Positions 49,412-59,669 are shown, counted from the stretch's first letter. The stretch is DNA of 64,000 bases from Peristeroidobacter soli (GCF_004138485.1 NZ_RYEV01000005.1:62001-126000), one strand, 5' to 3'. Notes: generated from the letters alone by a model not told the origin. Numbers and translations: made by a program.

Positions 49412-51652
49412 ATGTGGCGATCCGTGGTCCTGGCTGCGGCATTGATGCCGGCCATTGCGACGGCGTCCACCAACATCGATGGGGGGTGGCAGCGGGCGGG
49501 CGAGGCGGCTCTGGTGGCCGCCGAGCAGGAGCGCGCTGCTCGCAATATCCCTTCGATCGCGGTCGGTATCGTTACGCGTGACGGGTTGGTGTGGTCGGGT
49601 GGCGTCGGTCACCCGGACGCCGAGGGTAAGCAGGCCGTCGATGCGAGCACCGTCTATCGCATCGGCGGACTGACTCAGGCGCTCACGGTCGAGTTGGTGC
49701 GATCGCTGGCGGCCGGCGGCAAGCTGGATCTCGACGCGCCCGTGACTCGCTATCTGCCTTCATTTCAGCCGCGCAATACGTTCGGCGGCGAGATCACGGT
49801 TCGACACCTGCTCGAACATCGCAGTGGGCTGGTTCGCATGCCGCCGAAAGGCCATCACGCGGACCTCGAAAGCGCGACGCTTGCGGAGACGGTCACGAGC
49901 TTGAACGCGACGGCGCTCGTGTCGCAGCCGGGGGCGGCGGTCAAATATTCCGATGCGGGCTACGCCGTGCTCGCTCATGTGGCCGAAGTGGCGGGTGGCA
50001 AACCGTTCGATCAGTTGCTGGCTGAAACGGTGCTCGCGCCGCGCTCCATGACGCAGACCTCGGTGCGAGCGGATAAGAATGCGCTGGCCGTCGCCACGAT
50101 GGCTCCATTCGACGGCGAGCGATTCGCGCCGGCCGTGTTCGATTCGGGCGTTGCCGCCTCGATGGGCGCGCAGTCCAGCACCAAAGATCTCGCCCGGTTC
50201 ACGCAGGATTTGCTCGGTCGTGAAGCGACTGCCCTGAGTGGCGAGCGAAGCACGCTGGATCGTCACGATCTGGTTTCGCTGAGCGGCGCGACCTACGGCT
50301 ACACCGCGGATTTGTCGGTCTTCCCAGCCGACGGTTTCGCGGTCATCACGTTGATGGCGATCGACAGCGCGCAGCCGGTGCTCAAACGCGTGCGCGACTT
50401 CACGGCGCGACAGGTCATCGCTGCGAAATCGAAGCAGCGTCGGCCGACGTCGGAGTCGAGCAACAAGGTCACCGTCGACACGGCGCATCGCCTGCAAGGT
50501 CATTACAGCGATGGTGCCCACAGCCTGGACATTCGTATCGTCGATCAGCGACTGTTCGTCGAAGCGCCAGGCGTGGCGGCCGAGTTACGTCAGCGTGGCA
50601 GTCGTCTCGTTGTTGACGACCTCGCCGTATCTGGCGACGAGCTGCAGGTCGACTCGAAAGCGCGCTCCGTGACCTTCCGCGGAGCGACCTATCAGCGCAC
50701 GAATTGGGAACGACCGTCTGAGCCGGCTGCGGATCTCGCGGGGCTCGTCGGCGAATACGGCTGGCCGCACAACATCCTGCGCATCTACGAACGCGACGGC
50801 GAGGTTTATGCGCGAGCCGAGTGGTCTCAGCACTACAAGCTCGAGCGGGCAGGGAAGGATGCTTATCGATTCCCGGCTGCGGGTTTGTATGCGAATGAAG
50901 AGTTGCGCTTCATGCGCGACGAACGAGGTCTGGGCGCGGCGGCGAACCTGAGTGGCGTCGTGATGCCTCGTCGCGATCTCGGCGCCGAGACGGAAATTCG
51001 TAGCCGCGCGAACGCGCCATTCATCGCCGCGCTCGTGGCGAATGCACGCAAGATGACGCCGCCGACGCAGCCCGCAAAGCTGCGCAAGCCCGACCTGGTC
51101 GAGGTCAACAAGCTCGAGCCGAGCACCAAGCTCGATGTGCGTTACGCGACGACCGAGAACTTCATGGGCGCGCCGTTCTACAACTCGCCGCGCTTTTTCA
51201 TGCAGCGTCCGGCGGCGGATGGATTGATTCGTGCGCATCGCAAGCTCGCCGAGCAAGGATTTGGCATCGTGCTGATCGATGGCTATCGGCCGTGGTACGC
51301 GACCCGAATGTTCTGGGACGCCGTACCGCCGGAGAGCCGGCCGTTCGTCGCCGATCCGTCGCAGGGCTCGCGACACAATCGGGGTTGCGCGGCGGACATC
51401 AGCATGTTCGATCTTGCGACCGGCCAGACTGTCGAGATGGCGGGACGCTATGACGAACCGTCGGCGCGCTCGTCACCGTTGTATGTGGGCGGCACCTCGT
51501 TGCAGCGCTGGCGCCGTGACCTGCTCAAGAACGCGATGGAAGCCGAAGGCTTCGATGTCTACGTCAACGAGTGGTGGCACTTCGACTATGGCGAATGGCG
51601 GAACTATCCCGTCATGAACGTCGATTTCAACGAGATCGGCAGCGCCAACTGA
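49412..51652 (+). CDS. Beta-lactamase-like domain fused to D-Ala-D-Ala dipeptidase (VanX/DdpX)
   Basis: A 746-residue exported fusion. Residues 25-335 resemble class C beta-lactamase-type serine hydrolases, but the SxxK motif reads GGLTQ (YRIGGLTQAL, about 84), with Gly for the catalytic Ser and Gln for Lys, and the YxN motif reads YSD. The C-terminal 200 residues are an intact M15D dipeptidase with SRHNRGCAADIS (SxHxxGxAxD zinc ligands) and EWWHFDY (Glu and His). The first domain is probably a non-catalytic binding module. It starts 10 bp after the S9 peptidase gene and is likely cotranscribed. Confidence 0.85.
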   Translation: MWRSVVLAAALMPAIATASTNIDGGWQRAGEAALVAAEQERAARNIPSIAVGIVTRDGLVWSGGVGHPDAEGKQAVDASTVYRIGGLTQALTVELVRSLAAGGKLDLDAPVTRYLPSFQPRNTFGGEITVRHLLEHRSGLVRMPPKGHHADLESATLAETVTSLNATALVSQPGAAVKYSDAGYAVLAHVAEVAGGKPFDQLLAETVLAPRSMTQTSVRADKNALAVATMAPFDGERFAPAVFDSGVAASMGAQSSTKDLARFTQDLLGREATALSGERSTLDRHDLVSLSGATYGYTADLSVFPADGFAVITLMAIDSAQPVLKRVRDFTARQVIAAKSKQRRPTSESSNKVTVDTAHRLQGHYSDGAHSLDIRIVDQRLFVEAPGVAAELRQRGSRLVVDDLAVSGDELQVDSKARSVTFRGATYQRTNWERPSEPAADLAGLVGEYGWPHNILRIYERDGEVYARAEWSQHYKLERAGKDAYRFPAAGLYANEELRFMRDERGLGAAANLSGVVMPRRDLGAETEIRSRANAPFIAALVANARKMTPPTQPAKLRKPDLVEVNKLEPSTKLDVRYATTENFMGAPFYNSPRFFMQRPAADGLIRAHRKLAEQGFGIVLIDGYRPWYATRMFWDAVPPESRPFVADPSQGSRHNRGCAADISMFDLATGQTVEMAGRYDEPSARSSPLYVGGTSLQRWRRDLLKNAMEAEGFDVYVNEWWHFDYGEWRNYPVMNVDFNEIGSAN

Positions 51653-51680
51653 AGCCGTGCCGTCATTCTACCGGGCCGCG

Positions 51681-52955
51681 CTACTCGAATAGCGCGGCTG
51701 AGAGAGTCCTGCGAGGCACTGGCTTACCATCTTTCATCACGAACGTGACAGCGGCCAACGCGCGGGCATCCGCCAGCGGGTTGGCCGCCGTCGCAATCAA
51801 ATCCGCGTATTGTCCTTTCGCAATCGAGCCGCGCTCGGCTTCCAGCTTCATCACTCGCGCGGCGTTGGTCGTCATCGCTTTGACGATGTAGTCGGAGGGA
51901 ATGCCGGCATCGATCCAGCCCTGGATGAAATCCAATGTCATGCGGCCACGATCCCGGCCGCCGAGATCCTCGGTGACGTCGGTGCCGAAGGCGAGCGGCA
52001 CGCCGATTTTATAAGCGCGTCGCAGGCGTTCCACCTTGGCGCGTGCGCTGGCTTCGGCGGCGGCAGGGTTGGGCAGATTCAGTAGCGGCACATGACTGAT
52101 CGGCCGGTCGGTGCTGACCAGATACACGCCGCGTTGTTTCATGAGTTTGAGCGTGGCATCCGAGACAGTGTAGCCATGCTCGATGCTGTCGGCGCCGCCG
52201 AGGATGGCAGGGATAGCGGTGAGATCTTCCTTGGCATGAACCGCGAGCGTCAAGCCAACGCGATGGGTCTCCTCAGCAGCGACGCGGATTTCCTCTTCGG
52301 TGTAGATGCCGTGCGTCTGGCCTCGTGGGTCGGAGACGAGTTTGATGACGCGTGCGCCATAGAAGATATTCGTGCGCACCGCTTTGCGAACCTCATCGAC
52401 ACCGTCGGCATCGATGTATTCGTAATGCCAGCACGGTCCGACTTCGACGGGCGCGCTGTCCTGTTGGGCGCCAAAGGGCGCGATGATCTTGCCCGCGTTG
52501 ACGATGGTCGGGCCGACGAATAAACCGGCCTCGATGGCCTTGCGCAAGTCGGTATCGACGTAATTGCCGGCGTTGCCCAGGTCCCGAACGGTCGTGAAGC
52601 CGGCGGCCAGCATATCTTCAGCTCGTCGCATTCCCATGAGCGCGCGATAGCCGTTGCCGTGCTCCACGTAGTTCGCGCACAGCGTGCCGCTGTAGTCGTA
52701 GCTCAAATGCGTATGCAGATCCATCAGGCCCGGCGATACCCAGCTGGTCGACAGGTCGATGACTGTCGCCGGCGCGGGTGAGGGCATGCGTTCCACAACA
52801 TCGACGATCTTCTTGCCGTCGATGAGCACGATGCGGTTGTCCATGACCGTGCCGTTGGCGGGGTCGACGAGATGACCGACCTTGACGGCGATCGTTTCCG
52901 CCGACGCGGAGGTGGCGAGCAGGAGCGAGGCGAGGGCGACTCGGAGCTGATTCAC
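51681..52955 (-). CDS. Secreted amidohydrolase (imidazolonepropionase/Xaa-Pro dipeptidase-like)
   Basis: A 424-residue metal-dependent hydrolase with a signal peptide (LLLATSASAE, residue about 20). Metal ligands appear in DLHTHLSYD (about 80), VIKLVSDPRG (carboxylated Lys), LAVHAKED, SIEHGYTV and AFGTDVTED. Related enzymes cleave prolyl or N-acyl dipeptides. It is separated from the TonB receptor gene upstream by a strong terminator, so it may have its own promoter. Confidence 0.88.
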   Translation of the reverse strand: MNQLRVALASLLLATSASAETIAVKVGHLVDPANGTVMDNRIVLIDGKKIVDVVERMPSPAPATVIDLSTSWVSPGLMDLHTHLSYDYSGTLCANYVEHGNGYRALMGMRRAEDMLAAGFTTVRDLGNAGNYVDTDLRKAIEAGLFVGPTIVNAGKIIAPFGAQQDSAPVEVGPCWHYEYIDADGVDEVRKAVRTNIFYGARVIKLVSDPRGQTHGIYTEEEIRVAAEETHRVGLTLAVHAKEDLTAIPAILGGADSIEHGYTVSDATLKLMKQRGVYLVSTDRPISHVPLLNLPNPAAAEASARAKVERLRRAYKIGVPLAFGTDVTEDLGGRDRGRMTLDFIQGWIDAGIPSDYIVKAMTTNAARVMKLEAERGSIAKGQYADLIATAANPLADARALAAVTFVMKDGKPVPRRTLSAALFE

Positions 52956-52967
52956 TCGGGAGACTCC

Positions 52968-52999
52968 AAAAAAGCGGGCCGGCGTGCAGCGCCGGCCCG
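52968..52999 (-). terminator. Intrinsic terminator of the TonB receptor gene
   Basis: On the minus strand CGGGCCGGCG-CTGCA-CGCCGGCCCG (10-bp stem) runs into CTTTTTT. It lies between the receptor stop (53020) and the amidohydrolase start (52955). Confidence 0.85.
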
Positions 53000-53019
53000 G
53001 TCTGACTGCGAGCAGATCG

Positions 53020-56000
53020 TTACAGGCTGGCGCGCAATCCCAGCGAGATGTAGCGACCGAGCAGGTCGTACAGGCCCGGATAGGTGCCGCCGTTGGAGTA
53101 CGAGAGGATGTAATTGGCGCCGATGATGGGGGGCGTGCGATCCAGGACGTTGTTGATCGACAGACTCACGTTCACCTTGTCGCGCATGCGCCAGTTGGCC
53201 GCCAGATCGAAATAGTTCTGGGCGCTGATCGACGCATCGACCGGCGGAATCACGCCACCGATTTCCGGCAGCGTGCGGTCCGACTTCACCGAGCCGATGT
53301 AACGCCAGCTCAACGACACATCGATGTCCATCGGCGTGTACCAGGTCGCGCGCAGCTTGTGTCGCCAGTTCGGCGAGGGCTGGCCGCATGTGGTGCCGAA
53401 GGTTTCGGCGCAGTCGTAGCTGCGAACATCGGGCAGGGCTTCGATCTCGCGCTTGTCCAGCTTGGTGCCGGATAACGCGAGTCCGATGCTGCCCATCGCG
53501 ATGGGACGCGTGTAACCCACGTTCACGTCCAGGCCGGACGTGCGCAGCGAGCCGGCGTTGGTCAGACGGCCGTCGATCACGCCTCGGTTGCCGATCCACA
53601 GCGAGCCGGATGTCGGATCACGCTGCACCAGATTGCAGTACACGGGATTGCCGGTGGCCACGCACTGGCTGAGCGACAACGCGCCGGGCACCGAGCTCAC
53701 ATAGCCTTCCACTTCGATGTCGAAATAATCGAGCGTGATGTTGAGACCCTCGAGCCATTCGTTCGGTGTGAACACCAAGCCGACGGTCGTCGTGTCCGCG
53801 ATCTCGGGCCGCAGGTTGGGATTGCCGCCGGAGACGAAGCTGTACTGGCCGCTCGGATTGGGAGCGATCGTGCCGTACTGTGCCGCCGTCACGCCCGAGT
53901 AGGCGCAGTTGGCAAGCGACGCAGTCGGTGTGGCACCAGCGCAGGGATCTTGCGTCGGTGTCAACGTGCGCGTCTGCGCTGTGAACAGTTCGACCAGCGT
54001 GGGCGCTCTCACTGCGCGGTTGTAACCGCCACGGAAACGCAGCGTGCGCGTCGGTGCCCACTCGCCAGCAAATTTATAGGCTTCGGCTTCACCGGCGGTG
54101 CTGTAGTCCGACTTGCGATAGCCGGTTTCCAGTGCGACCGAATGCATCAGGAAATGATCGGACACCAGCGGGATGCGCAGCTCGCCGAAATATTCCTTGA
54201 TGTCGATGGAGCCCGAAGTGCCACTGACGACAGTGCCTTCGATTTCGCCGCGGCGGAAGGCATCGTCCGGGCTGTGCACCAGTGCTTCACGACGATATTC
54301 GGGGCCGAACGCGATGGACACGCCTTGATCGGTCCAGGGCAATTGCACGCCGTACTCGCCGAGATTGCCTGAGATGGACGCTGCGATGATGCGCTCGGTG
54401 GTCGAGCCCGTCTGCAGCGCGGTCAACGACATGTATTCGAGCGCTTCTGGCGTCACGCCACCGATGGCGAACGGGTTGTAAACGACGCAACTCGGGTCGG
54501 CGCCGCTGAGCGTCGAGGCGCAGACAGCTTCACCTGTGAGCGGATCGGGAACGCTGTCGATGGCGCGGGCGATGCGTGACTGCGCCAGCATGTTGCCCAG
54601 TTCCAGGTCGTACTTCGTGCGACCGTATTGAGCGTACACATCGTAGTTCCAAGCGGTCGCGAACTCGCCTCGCGCACCGATGACGGCGCGGAACGATTCA
54701 TGCTGAATGTCGAACGGACGCAAGCCGCCCTCGACGTTGCGACGATACACGGTGACCGGGGCAGCGTCGTTAGCTCCGAATCCCTGCTGAGTACACAGCA
54801 CGTTGACCTGATCGGCGCTCAACAGAGGGCTGTCGCAGCTGATGTCGTAGGTTCCGTAGACGCCGTCGGGTGCCTGCTGGCGCAACGACTGATTCCGCAT
54901 GTAAGTGATATCGGAATACAGATCGACGCTCGGGTGCAACTGGTAGTGCATGAGTGCGCCGGCCACGTAGCGCGAGTCCTCACGCTGCAGGACGTTCGAA
55001 TCGGCGAAGTTATAGGAATCGCCGTCGGTATACGGACGGAGCAGCCCGCTGCCGGAGTCGATGGTCAGGAACCGTCCATCGACGGGAATCAACAGTGCCG
55101 GCGCCGTGCCTGCCGAGCCACCGCAGTAGTGACCGGCGGCATTGGATTGCACGACGCAGGAGCTGAAGTCGCGCTTGTCCCAGCTCACGCCATCGATATT
55201 TCTATAGCCGAGATACGCCGTGACGTTGCCGCGACCGTCGGCGGTGTTGGCGCCGAAGGTGATGTTGAAGTCCTTGGTCCAGCCGTCATAAGCGCTGCCG
55301 GTGGCGGGCGAGTCGCCACGAGCGCGCACCAGATTCTGGATGGAGCTGTCGTTCTTGTGATTGTAGACGCCGATCGAGGTGTCGAAGGCGATGCCTTCGA
55401 AATCGCGCTTCAGGATGAAGTTGACGACACCGGCCACGGCGTCGGAACCATAGACCGCGGACGCGCCGCCGGTCAGCACATCGATGCGCTCGACCAGTGC
55501 GGTGGGAACGTTGTTCAAATCGGGCGCCGGGGTCACCGGATCGCCGGGCAGCAGACGCTTGCCGTCGATCAGCACCAGGGTGCGTGACGGGCCGAGCTGT
55601 CGCAGGTCCACGGTCGCGGTGCCGTTGCCCAGACCGTTGACGTGGCCGTTCTGGCTCGGGCTGATGGCGGGCAGGGAGTTCAGCACATCTTCGATGCGCG
55701 TCGCGCCTTGCAGCTGAATTTCATCGGCGGAGATGCCGACCACCGGACTGATCGCCTCGCTGCCGGCGTGCCGAATGCGCGAGCCGGTCACTACGATCTC
55801 GGCGACTTCGGCTTGGTCGGCTTGCAACGAGTCACGACCGGTGACGCCCGGCTGAGTGGTCGCGTTGGAAACAGGTTTGACCGCGATGGTTTTCGCATCG
55901 ACCTTTTCATAGGTGAGGCCGGTATCGCGCAGCAGTTGAACGAGCGCTTCATCCGCCGTCAGCGTGCCGTGCACGGCCGGCGCCTGTTTGTTCTGTGCGT

Positions 56001-56187
56001 CCTGTGAGAAAACCAGAATCTGCAGATTGGTCTGCGCCGCCAGTTGCTGAAGCGCTGCGCCGACCGGTTGTGAATCGATGTTGATGGCGTGTCGTGCCGC
56101 GTCCTCCGCGTGCGCGCTCTGTGCGATCACGATCGCGACCGCGGCGCGTGCGGACATTGCGGCGAAGCTCGAAGCTCGTGTTCTCAT
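53020..56187 (-). CDS. TonB-dependent receptor with STN domain
   Basis: A 1055-residue receptor: signal peptide to about residue 27, STN domain at 35-108 (PVGAALQQLAAQTNLQILV), TonB box region EIVVTGSRI (about 130-138), plug with NGTATVDLRQLGPSRTLVLI and VYGSDAVAGVVNFIL, then a large barrel ending in GLRASL. The FecR and sigma genes lie upstream on the same strand, so this is a signalling receptor in an operon with its regulators. Neighbouring peptidases suggest peptide or proline-containing substrates, which is inference. Confidence 0.93.
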   Translation of the reverse strand: MRTRASSFAAMSARAAVAIVIAQSAHAEDAARHAINIDSQPVGAALQQLAAQTNLQILVFSQDAQNKQAPAVHGTLTADEALVQLLRDTGLTYEKVDAKTIAVKPVSNATTQPGVTGRDSLQADQAEVAEIVVTGSRIRHAGSEAISPVVGISADEIQLQGATRIEDVLNSLPAISPSQNGHVNGLGNGTATVDLRQLGPSRTLVLIDGKRLLPGDPVTPAPDLNNVPTALVERIDVLTGGASAVYGSDAVAGVVNFILKRDFEGIAFDTSIGVYNHKNDSSIQNLVRARGDSPATGSAYDGWTKDFNITFGANTADGRGNVTAYLGYRNIDGVSWDKRDFSSCVVQSNAAGHYCGGSAGTAPALLIPVDGRFLTIDSGSGLLRPYTDGDSYNFADSNVLQREDSRYVAGALMHYQLHPSVDLYSDITYMRNQSLRQQAPDGVYGTYDISCDSPLLSADQVNVLCTQQGFGANDAAPVTVYRRNVEGGLRPFDIQHESFRAVIGARGEFATAWNYDVYAQYGRTKYDLELGNMLAQSRIARAIDSVPDPLTGEAVCASTLSGADPSCVVYNPFAIGGVTPEALEYMSLTALQTGSTTERIIAASISGNLGEYGVQLPWTDQGVSIAFGPEYRREALVHSPDDAFRRGEIEGTVVSGTSGSIDIKEYFGELRIPLVSDHFLMHSVALETGYRKSDYSTAGEAEAYKFAGEWAPTRTLRFRGGYNRAVRAPTLVELFTAQTRTLTPTQDPCAGATPTASLANCAYSGVTAAQYGTIAPNPSGQYSFVSGGNPNLRPEIADTTTVGLVFTPNEWLEGLNITLDYFDIEVEGYVSSVPGALSLSQCVATGNPVYCNLVQRDPTSGSLWIGNRGVIDGRLTNAGSLRTSGLDVNVGYTRPIAMGSIGLALSGTKLDKREIEALPDVRSYDCAETFGTTCGQPSPNWRHKLRATWYTPMDIDVSLSWRYIGSVKSDRTLPEIGGVIPPVDASISAQNYFDLAANWRMRDKVNVSLSINNVLDRTPPIIGANYILSYSNGGTYPGLYDLLGRYISLGLRASL

Positions 56188-56220
56188 TCCGTCTCCCCGT
56201 TTTTGAAATCGTTCCGGGGG

Positions 56221-57306
56221 CTAATGACAGGTCGAGCTGCTGATTTGGTCCCCGCGGCCTTCGGTCAACTGGATCAGTAGCGAGCCGTCGGACTGACGGA
56301 TCGTTTGCAGATTGCCGGCGGCGGACAACGAATCGGTGAAAGTGCGGATGCTGTCGGAATCGAAGGTCGCTGTGATGCAGACGTGCGCCAGCTGCGGATC
56401 GGCGATCAGGATCGGCTGCGGGCTGTAACGGTTGAACTCGGCGACGACGTCGGTCAACGGCGTGTCTTCGAAAACCAGGCGACGTTTGGTCCAGGCGGTC
56501 ACGGTGTCGAGGTTCGCCTCGTGGGGCCGCGTTGCAACTTTCGTTGCCGCTGACAGCGTCAGCGCCTGTCCGGGCGTCAGCATGACAGGTGCGGAATCGT
56601 TGGAGCGATGGACGGCGACACTGCCTTCGAGCAGCGCGACAGTTGTTTCGCCATTCTTCACACGGACGTTGAACTGCGTGCCGAGCGCTTCGATGACGGC
56701 TTGCGGAGTCCGCACACGGAACACTCGCGACGTGTCCTTCGCGACTTCAAACAGCGCTTCGCCATCGTCCAGCTGGATTTCACGCAGCTTGTCGTCGATG
56801 CGAGTCGACAGCTCGGAGCGCACGTTGAGCTGGATGTGTGAACCGTCCTTGAGTACCAACGAGCGTTGTTCGCCCGTTTCGGTTCGATAGCGTTGCGAGC
56901 CGGAAAGTTTGGAAACGATAGGGTAGGCGATGATGGCGAGCGCCGCCGAGGCCGCCGCCGCGATCAACCACGGTCGCCGGCTCGTGCGCGGCTCTTCAAT
57001 CGTTTCGATCGCATCGACCGACTGACCGTACAGCGGCACGACATTCGGTGACTGCGTGGCGCTCGCGGCTTCTTCGATCAACGCTGCCACATCCACCGCG
57101 TTGAACTCGGGGGAACGTTTCAAGTCGCCGTACAGACCGGCGAGGCGCAAGAACTCCTCGACGTGCACCGGCGAACGGCGCAGCCAGTCGGCGAATTCGG
57201 CCTGGCGCTCGGGCGACACATGGCTCGCCTGCAGGTCGACAAACCACTCGGCGGCGGCCTCCGCGACGCCCGTATCCTGGGATCCGTCCTTTCGCTTGAA
57301 TCTCAC
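56221..57306 (-). CDS. FecR-family anti-sigma regulator
   Basis: A 361-residue protein from GTG 57306, chosen because AGGAG stands 8 nt upstream (GTG 57324, overlapping the sigma stop, is the alternative). The DUF4880 domain (AAAEWFVDLQASHVSPERQ, SPVHVEEFLRLAG) lies at 14-60, a membrane helix at about 112-130, the FecR domain (RSLVLKDGSHIQLNVRSEL, DDGEALFEVAKDTSRVF) at 140-235, and the C-terminal domain at 280-350. It should relay the signal from the downstream TonB receptor to the upstream sigma factor. Confidence 0.9.
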   Translation of the reverse strand: MRFKRKDGSQDTGVAEAAAEWFVDLQASHVSPERQAEFADWLRRSPVHVEEFLRLAGLYGDLKRSPEFNAVDVAALIEEAASATQSPNVVPLYGQSVDAIETIEEPRTSRRPWLIAAAASAALAIIAYPIVSKLSGSQRYRTETGEQRSLVLKDGSHIQLNVRSELSTRIDDKLREIQLDDGEALFEVAKDTSRVFRVRTPQAVIEALGTQFNVRVKNGETTVALLEGSVAVHRSNDSAPVMLTPGQALTLSAATKVATRPHEANLDTVTAWTKRRLVFEDTPLTDVVAEFNRYSPQPILIADPQLAHVCITATFDSDSIRTFTDSLSAAGNLQTIRQSDGSLLIQLTEGRGDQISSSTCH

Positions 57307-57320
57307 CGGCAATGCTCCTG

Positions 57321-57827
57321 TCACATGTCCTGCGGCAGCGTTGCGCGCAGGGTGGCGTAGGCCGTGAGCAGATAACGTTTCACCATCCTCGGTGTCACGG
57401 CCATTTCCTTCGCGATCTCTTCGTAGCTCAGCCCATCGCGAATTTGCAGCACCAGTGCCGCACGGACCGGGGCGGGCAGACGCGCCAGCTCGACGCCGAT
57501 CCGTTGCGAGCGCATCGATGCAAGCACGTGCCGCTCGGGATCGTCCGACGAGGTCAGCTTGTCGACTTCCTCGGAGTGATGCGGACGGACCTGCCGCGCC
57601 TTGAAGCGCCACTCATGCAGCAGGTTGGCGGCGATGCGTAGCAAATAGCTGCGCGGCCGGCGCACCAGATCGAGTCGATCGACGCGTGCCAGCCGCAAGT
57701 AGACCTCTTGTGCAAGATCCTGCGCGTCGGCCGGTGTCGCCATCCGCCGCGCCAGAAACTTGATCAGGTCGCCATGCCATTCGTCGGCCCAGGCGGCGAT
57801 CTGCCTGGACCACTCTGAAGATGTCAT
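57321..57827 (-). CDS. ECF RNA polymerase sigma factor, FecI type
   Basis: A 168-residue sigma factor. Region 2 (LIKFLARRMATPADAQDLAQE, YLRLARVDRLDLVRRPRSYL) spans about 20-80; region 4 (LPAPVRAALVLQIRDGLSY, EIAKEMAVTPRMVKRYLLTA) spans 115-160. It is the first gene of the sigma-fecR-receptor operon and is divergent from the CocE/NonD hydrolase gene. Confidence 0.92.
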   Translation of the reverse strand: MTSSEWSRQIAAWADEWHGDLIKFLARRMATPADAQDLAQEVYLRLARVDRLDLVRRPRSYLLRIAANLLHEWRFKARQVRPHHSEEVDKLTSSDDPERHVLASMRSQRIGVELARLPAPVRAALVLQIRDGLSYEEIAKEMAVTPRMVKRYLLTAYATLRATLPQDM

Positions 57828-57953
57828 GTAAGCCCCAGCCCCCCGTGAACCATGACGGGGGCAGGCGCGATTTCGGTCCCCAAATAAATTTGTTTACGCG
57901 GGCCGCCACGCCGTGAAAGCCTGCGCGCGCTTTTTTCGCTGCCGGGGGACGCG

Positions 57954-59669
57954 ATGATTCGACGATGCATGCTGACTGTGGTGCTGGCCGGATGTGCGCT
58001 GTTGGGCCTGTCCGCGCAGGTACATGCGGCCGCCGATTGGATGCGTCCTCAGTTCGACGTGCGCATTCCGATGCGTGACGGGGTGGAATTGTCGACCGAC
58101 TTGTGGATGCCGGCCAAGCAGGGAAAGTACCCGGTGATCCTGATGCGAACCCCGTATTTGAAGACCGAGACGGAATGGCTGATGGCGCCCGAGCTCGGCG
58201 AGCTCTTCAGCAAGCATGGCTATGTGCTGGCGGTTCAGGACACGCGCGGCCGTGGCGATTCCGACGGCAAGTTCGGGTATCTGTTCGTGGAAGGCGACGA
58301 CGGCTACGACAGCATCGCCTGGCTGGCCCGTCAGCCCTGGTCGAACGGCAAGGTGGCGACCATGGGGCCGTCGTATCTCGGCGCGGTTCAGTGGCTGACG
58401 GCGGCCAGACGCCCTCCGCAGCTCAAGTGCATGGTGTCGACGTCGGCCGTGGGCCGGCCATTCGATGAGCTGCCGTATGTTGGCGGAGCGTTCCGCATGG
58501 ACTGGGCCTTGCATTGGCTGAATCGGACCGCGGCGAAGGTGGCGCAGTTCGACAGCGATGCCGCCAAGCTCGACATGGATCGCATCGATGCGCATCGGCC
58601 GCTGCTGACGATGGACGATGCCTATGGCCGGCACATGCCCATGTATCGCGACTTCATGCAGCACTCCACCATGGACGATTACTGGAAACGGATCTATCTC
58701 ACGCCGGCGGATTTCGCGCGCATCGATCTGCCGGTGCTGCACATCACGGGTTGGTTCGACTCGGCGATTCCCGGCAGCATGTTTTATTGGCGCGGCATGG
58801 CGGAGCATTCGCCCGCGAAGGATCGTCAGTATCTGATCGCGGGGCCGTGGACCCATCGTCACACCACGACGGGTGGGGTGAGAAAGGTGGGCGAGTTGAA
58901 TTTCCCGGAGTCATCCATCGTCGACTTTCGCGAGCTGCATCTGAAGTTCTTCGATCATTGTCTGAAGGGCACCGCGCCGACGTTCAATTTCCCACGCACG
59001 CGGATCTACGACACGGGCACCAATCAGTGGCGCGATCTCGATGGCATCCCGCATTCCAAGAGCAAGTTGCAGCGGCTGTATCTGAGCGGTCGCACTCTGC
59101 AATGGCACAAGCCCGGCAATGAGACGCCGGACAGTTACGTGTTCGATCCGCTGAATCCGACGCCTGCGTTCGTCGATGGTTATCACTACGCGATCGACTA
59201 TCAGCACATCGAGAAGCGGCCCGACGTGCTGACGTATTCCAGCGAAGTGCTGACCAGGCCGGTGACCGCGACCGGGCCGGTGTTCATGAATTTGTTCGCG
59301 GCCACCGATGCTCGCGATACCGATTTCGTGGCGCGACTGATCGATGTGTGGCCCGATGGCCGGGCGGTCAAAGTGGGCGCGACGCCGGCGGGTGTGTTGC
59401 GGGCTCGCTATCGCAAGGGGTATGAGCGCGAGCAGTTGCTGGAGTCGTCAGCGCCGCAGGAATATCGCATCGAGCTGTTCGACATCGCGCACACGTTCGT
59501 GCCCGGTCATCGGATTCGTATCGAGGTGCTCAGTGGCGCGGTGCCTTACATCTATCCGAACTCGAACACGGGCAACCCCGTGGCGACCGACACTGAGTCG
59601 CGGCCAGCGAAGCAGACGATCTATCACGATCGCAAGCGGCCCTCGAATGTGGAGCTGTGGGTGGAGTAA
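57954..59669 (+). CDS. CocE/NonD-family serine hydrolase
   Basis: A 571-residue exported hydrolase with a signal peptide (residues 1-25, AQVHAAAD). The X-Pro dipeptidyl-peptidase S15-type core shows RIPMRDGVELSTDLWMP, QDTRGRGDSDG and the nucleophile in MGPSYLGAVQW (about 143). A galactose-binding-like C-terminal jelly roll follows (from about 370). Members cleave X-Pro peptides, glutaryl amides or esters such as cocaine; the substrate here is unknown. Confidence 0.88.
   Translation: MIRRCMLTVVLAGCALLGLSAQVHAAADWMRPQFDVRIPMRDGVELSTDLWMPAKQGKYPVILMRTPYLKTETEWLMAPELGELFSKHGYVLAVQDTRGRGDSDGKFGYLFVEGDDGYDSIAWLARQPWSNGKVATMGPSYLGAVQWLTAARRPPQLKCMVSTSAVGRPFDELPYVGGAFRMDWALHWLNRTAAKVAQFDSDAAKLDMDRIDAHRPLLTMDDAYGRHMPMYRDFMQHSTMDDYWKRIYLTPADFARIDLPVLHITGWFDSAIPGSMFYWRGMAEHSPAKDRQYLIAGPWTHRHTTTGGVRKVGELNFPESSIVDFRELHLKFFDHCLKGTAPTFNFPRTRIYDTGTNQWRDLDGIPHSKSKLQRLYLSGRTLQWHKPGNETPDSYVFDPLNPTPAFVDGYHYAIDYQHIEKRPDVLTYSSEVLTRPVTATGPVFMNLFAATDARDTDFVARLIDVWPDGRAVKVGATPAGVLRARYRKGYEREQLLESSAPQEYRIELFDIAHTFVPGHRIRIEVLSGAVPYIYPNSNTGNPVATDTESRPAKQTIYHDRKRPSNVELWVE

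Noticed and set aside
48205-49545. A 446-codon minus-strand frame under the S9 peptidase
   Set aside because: Shadow frame rich in Arg and His; the plus strand has catalytic motifs.
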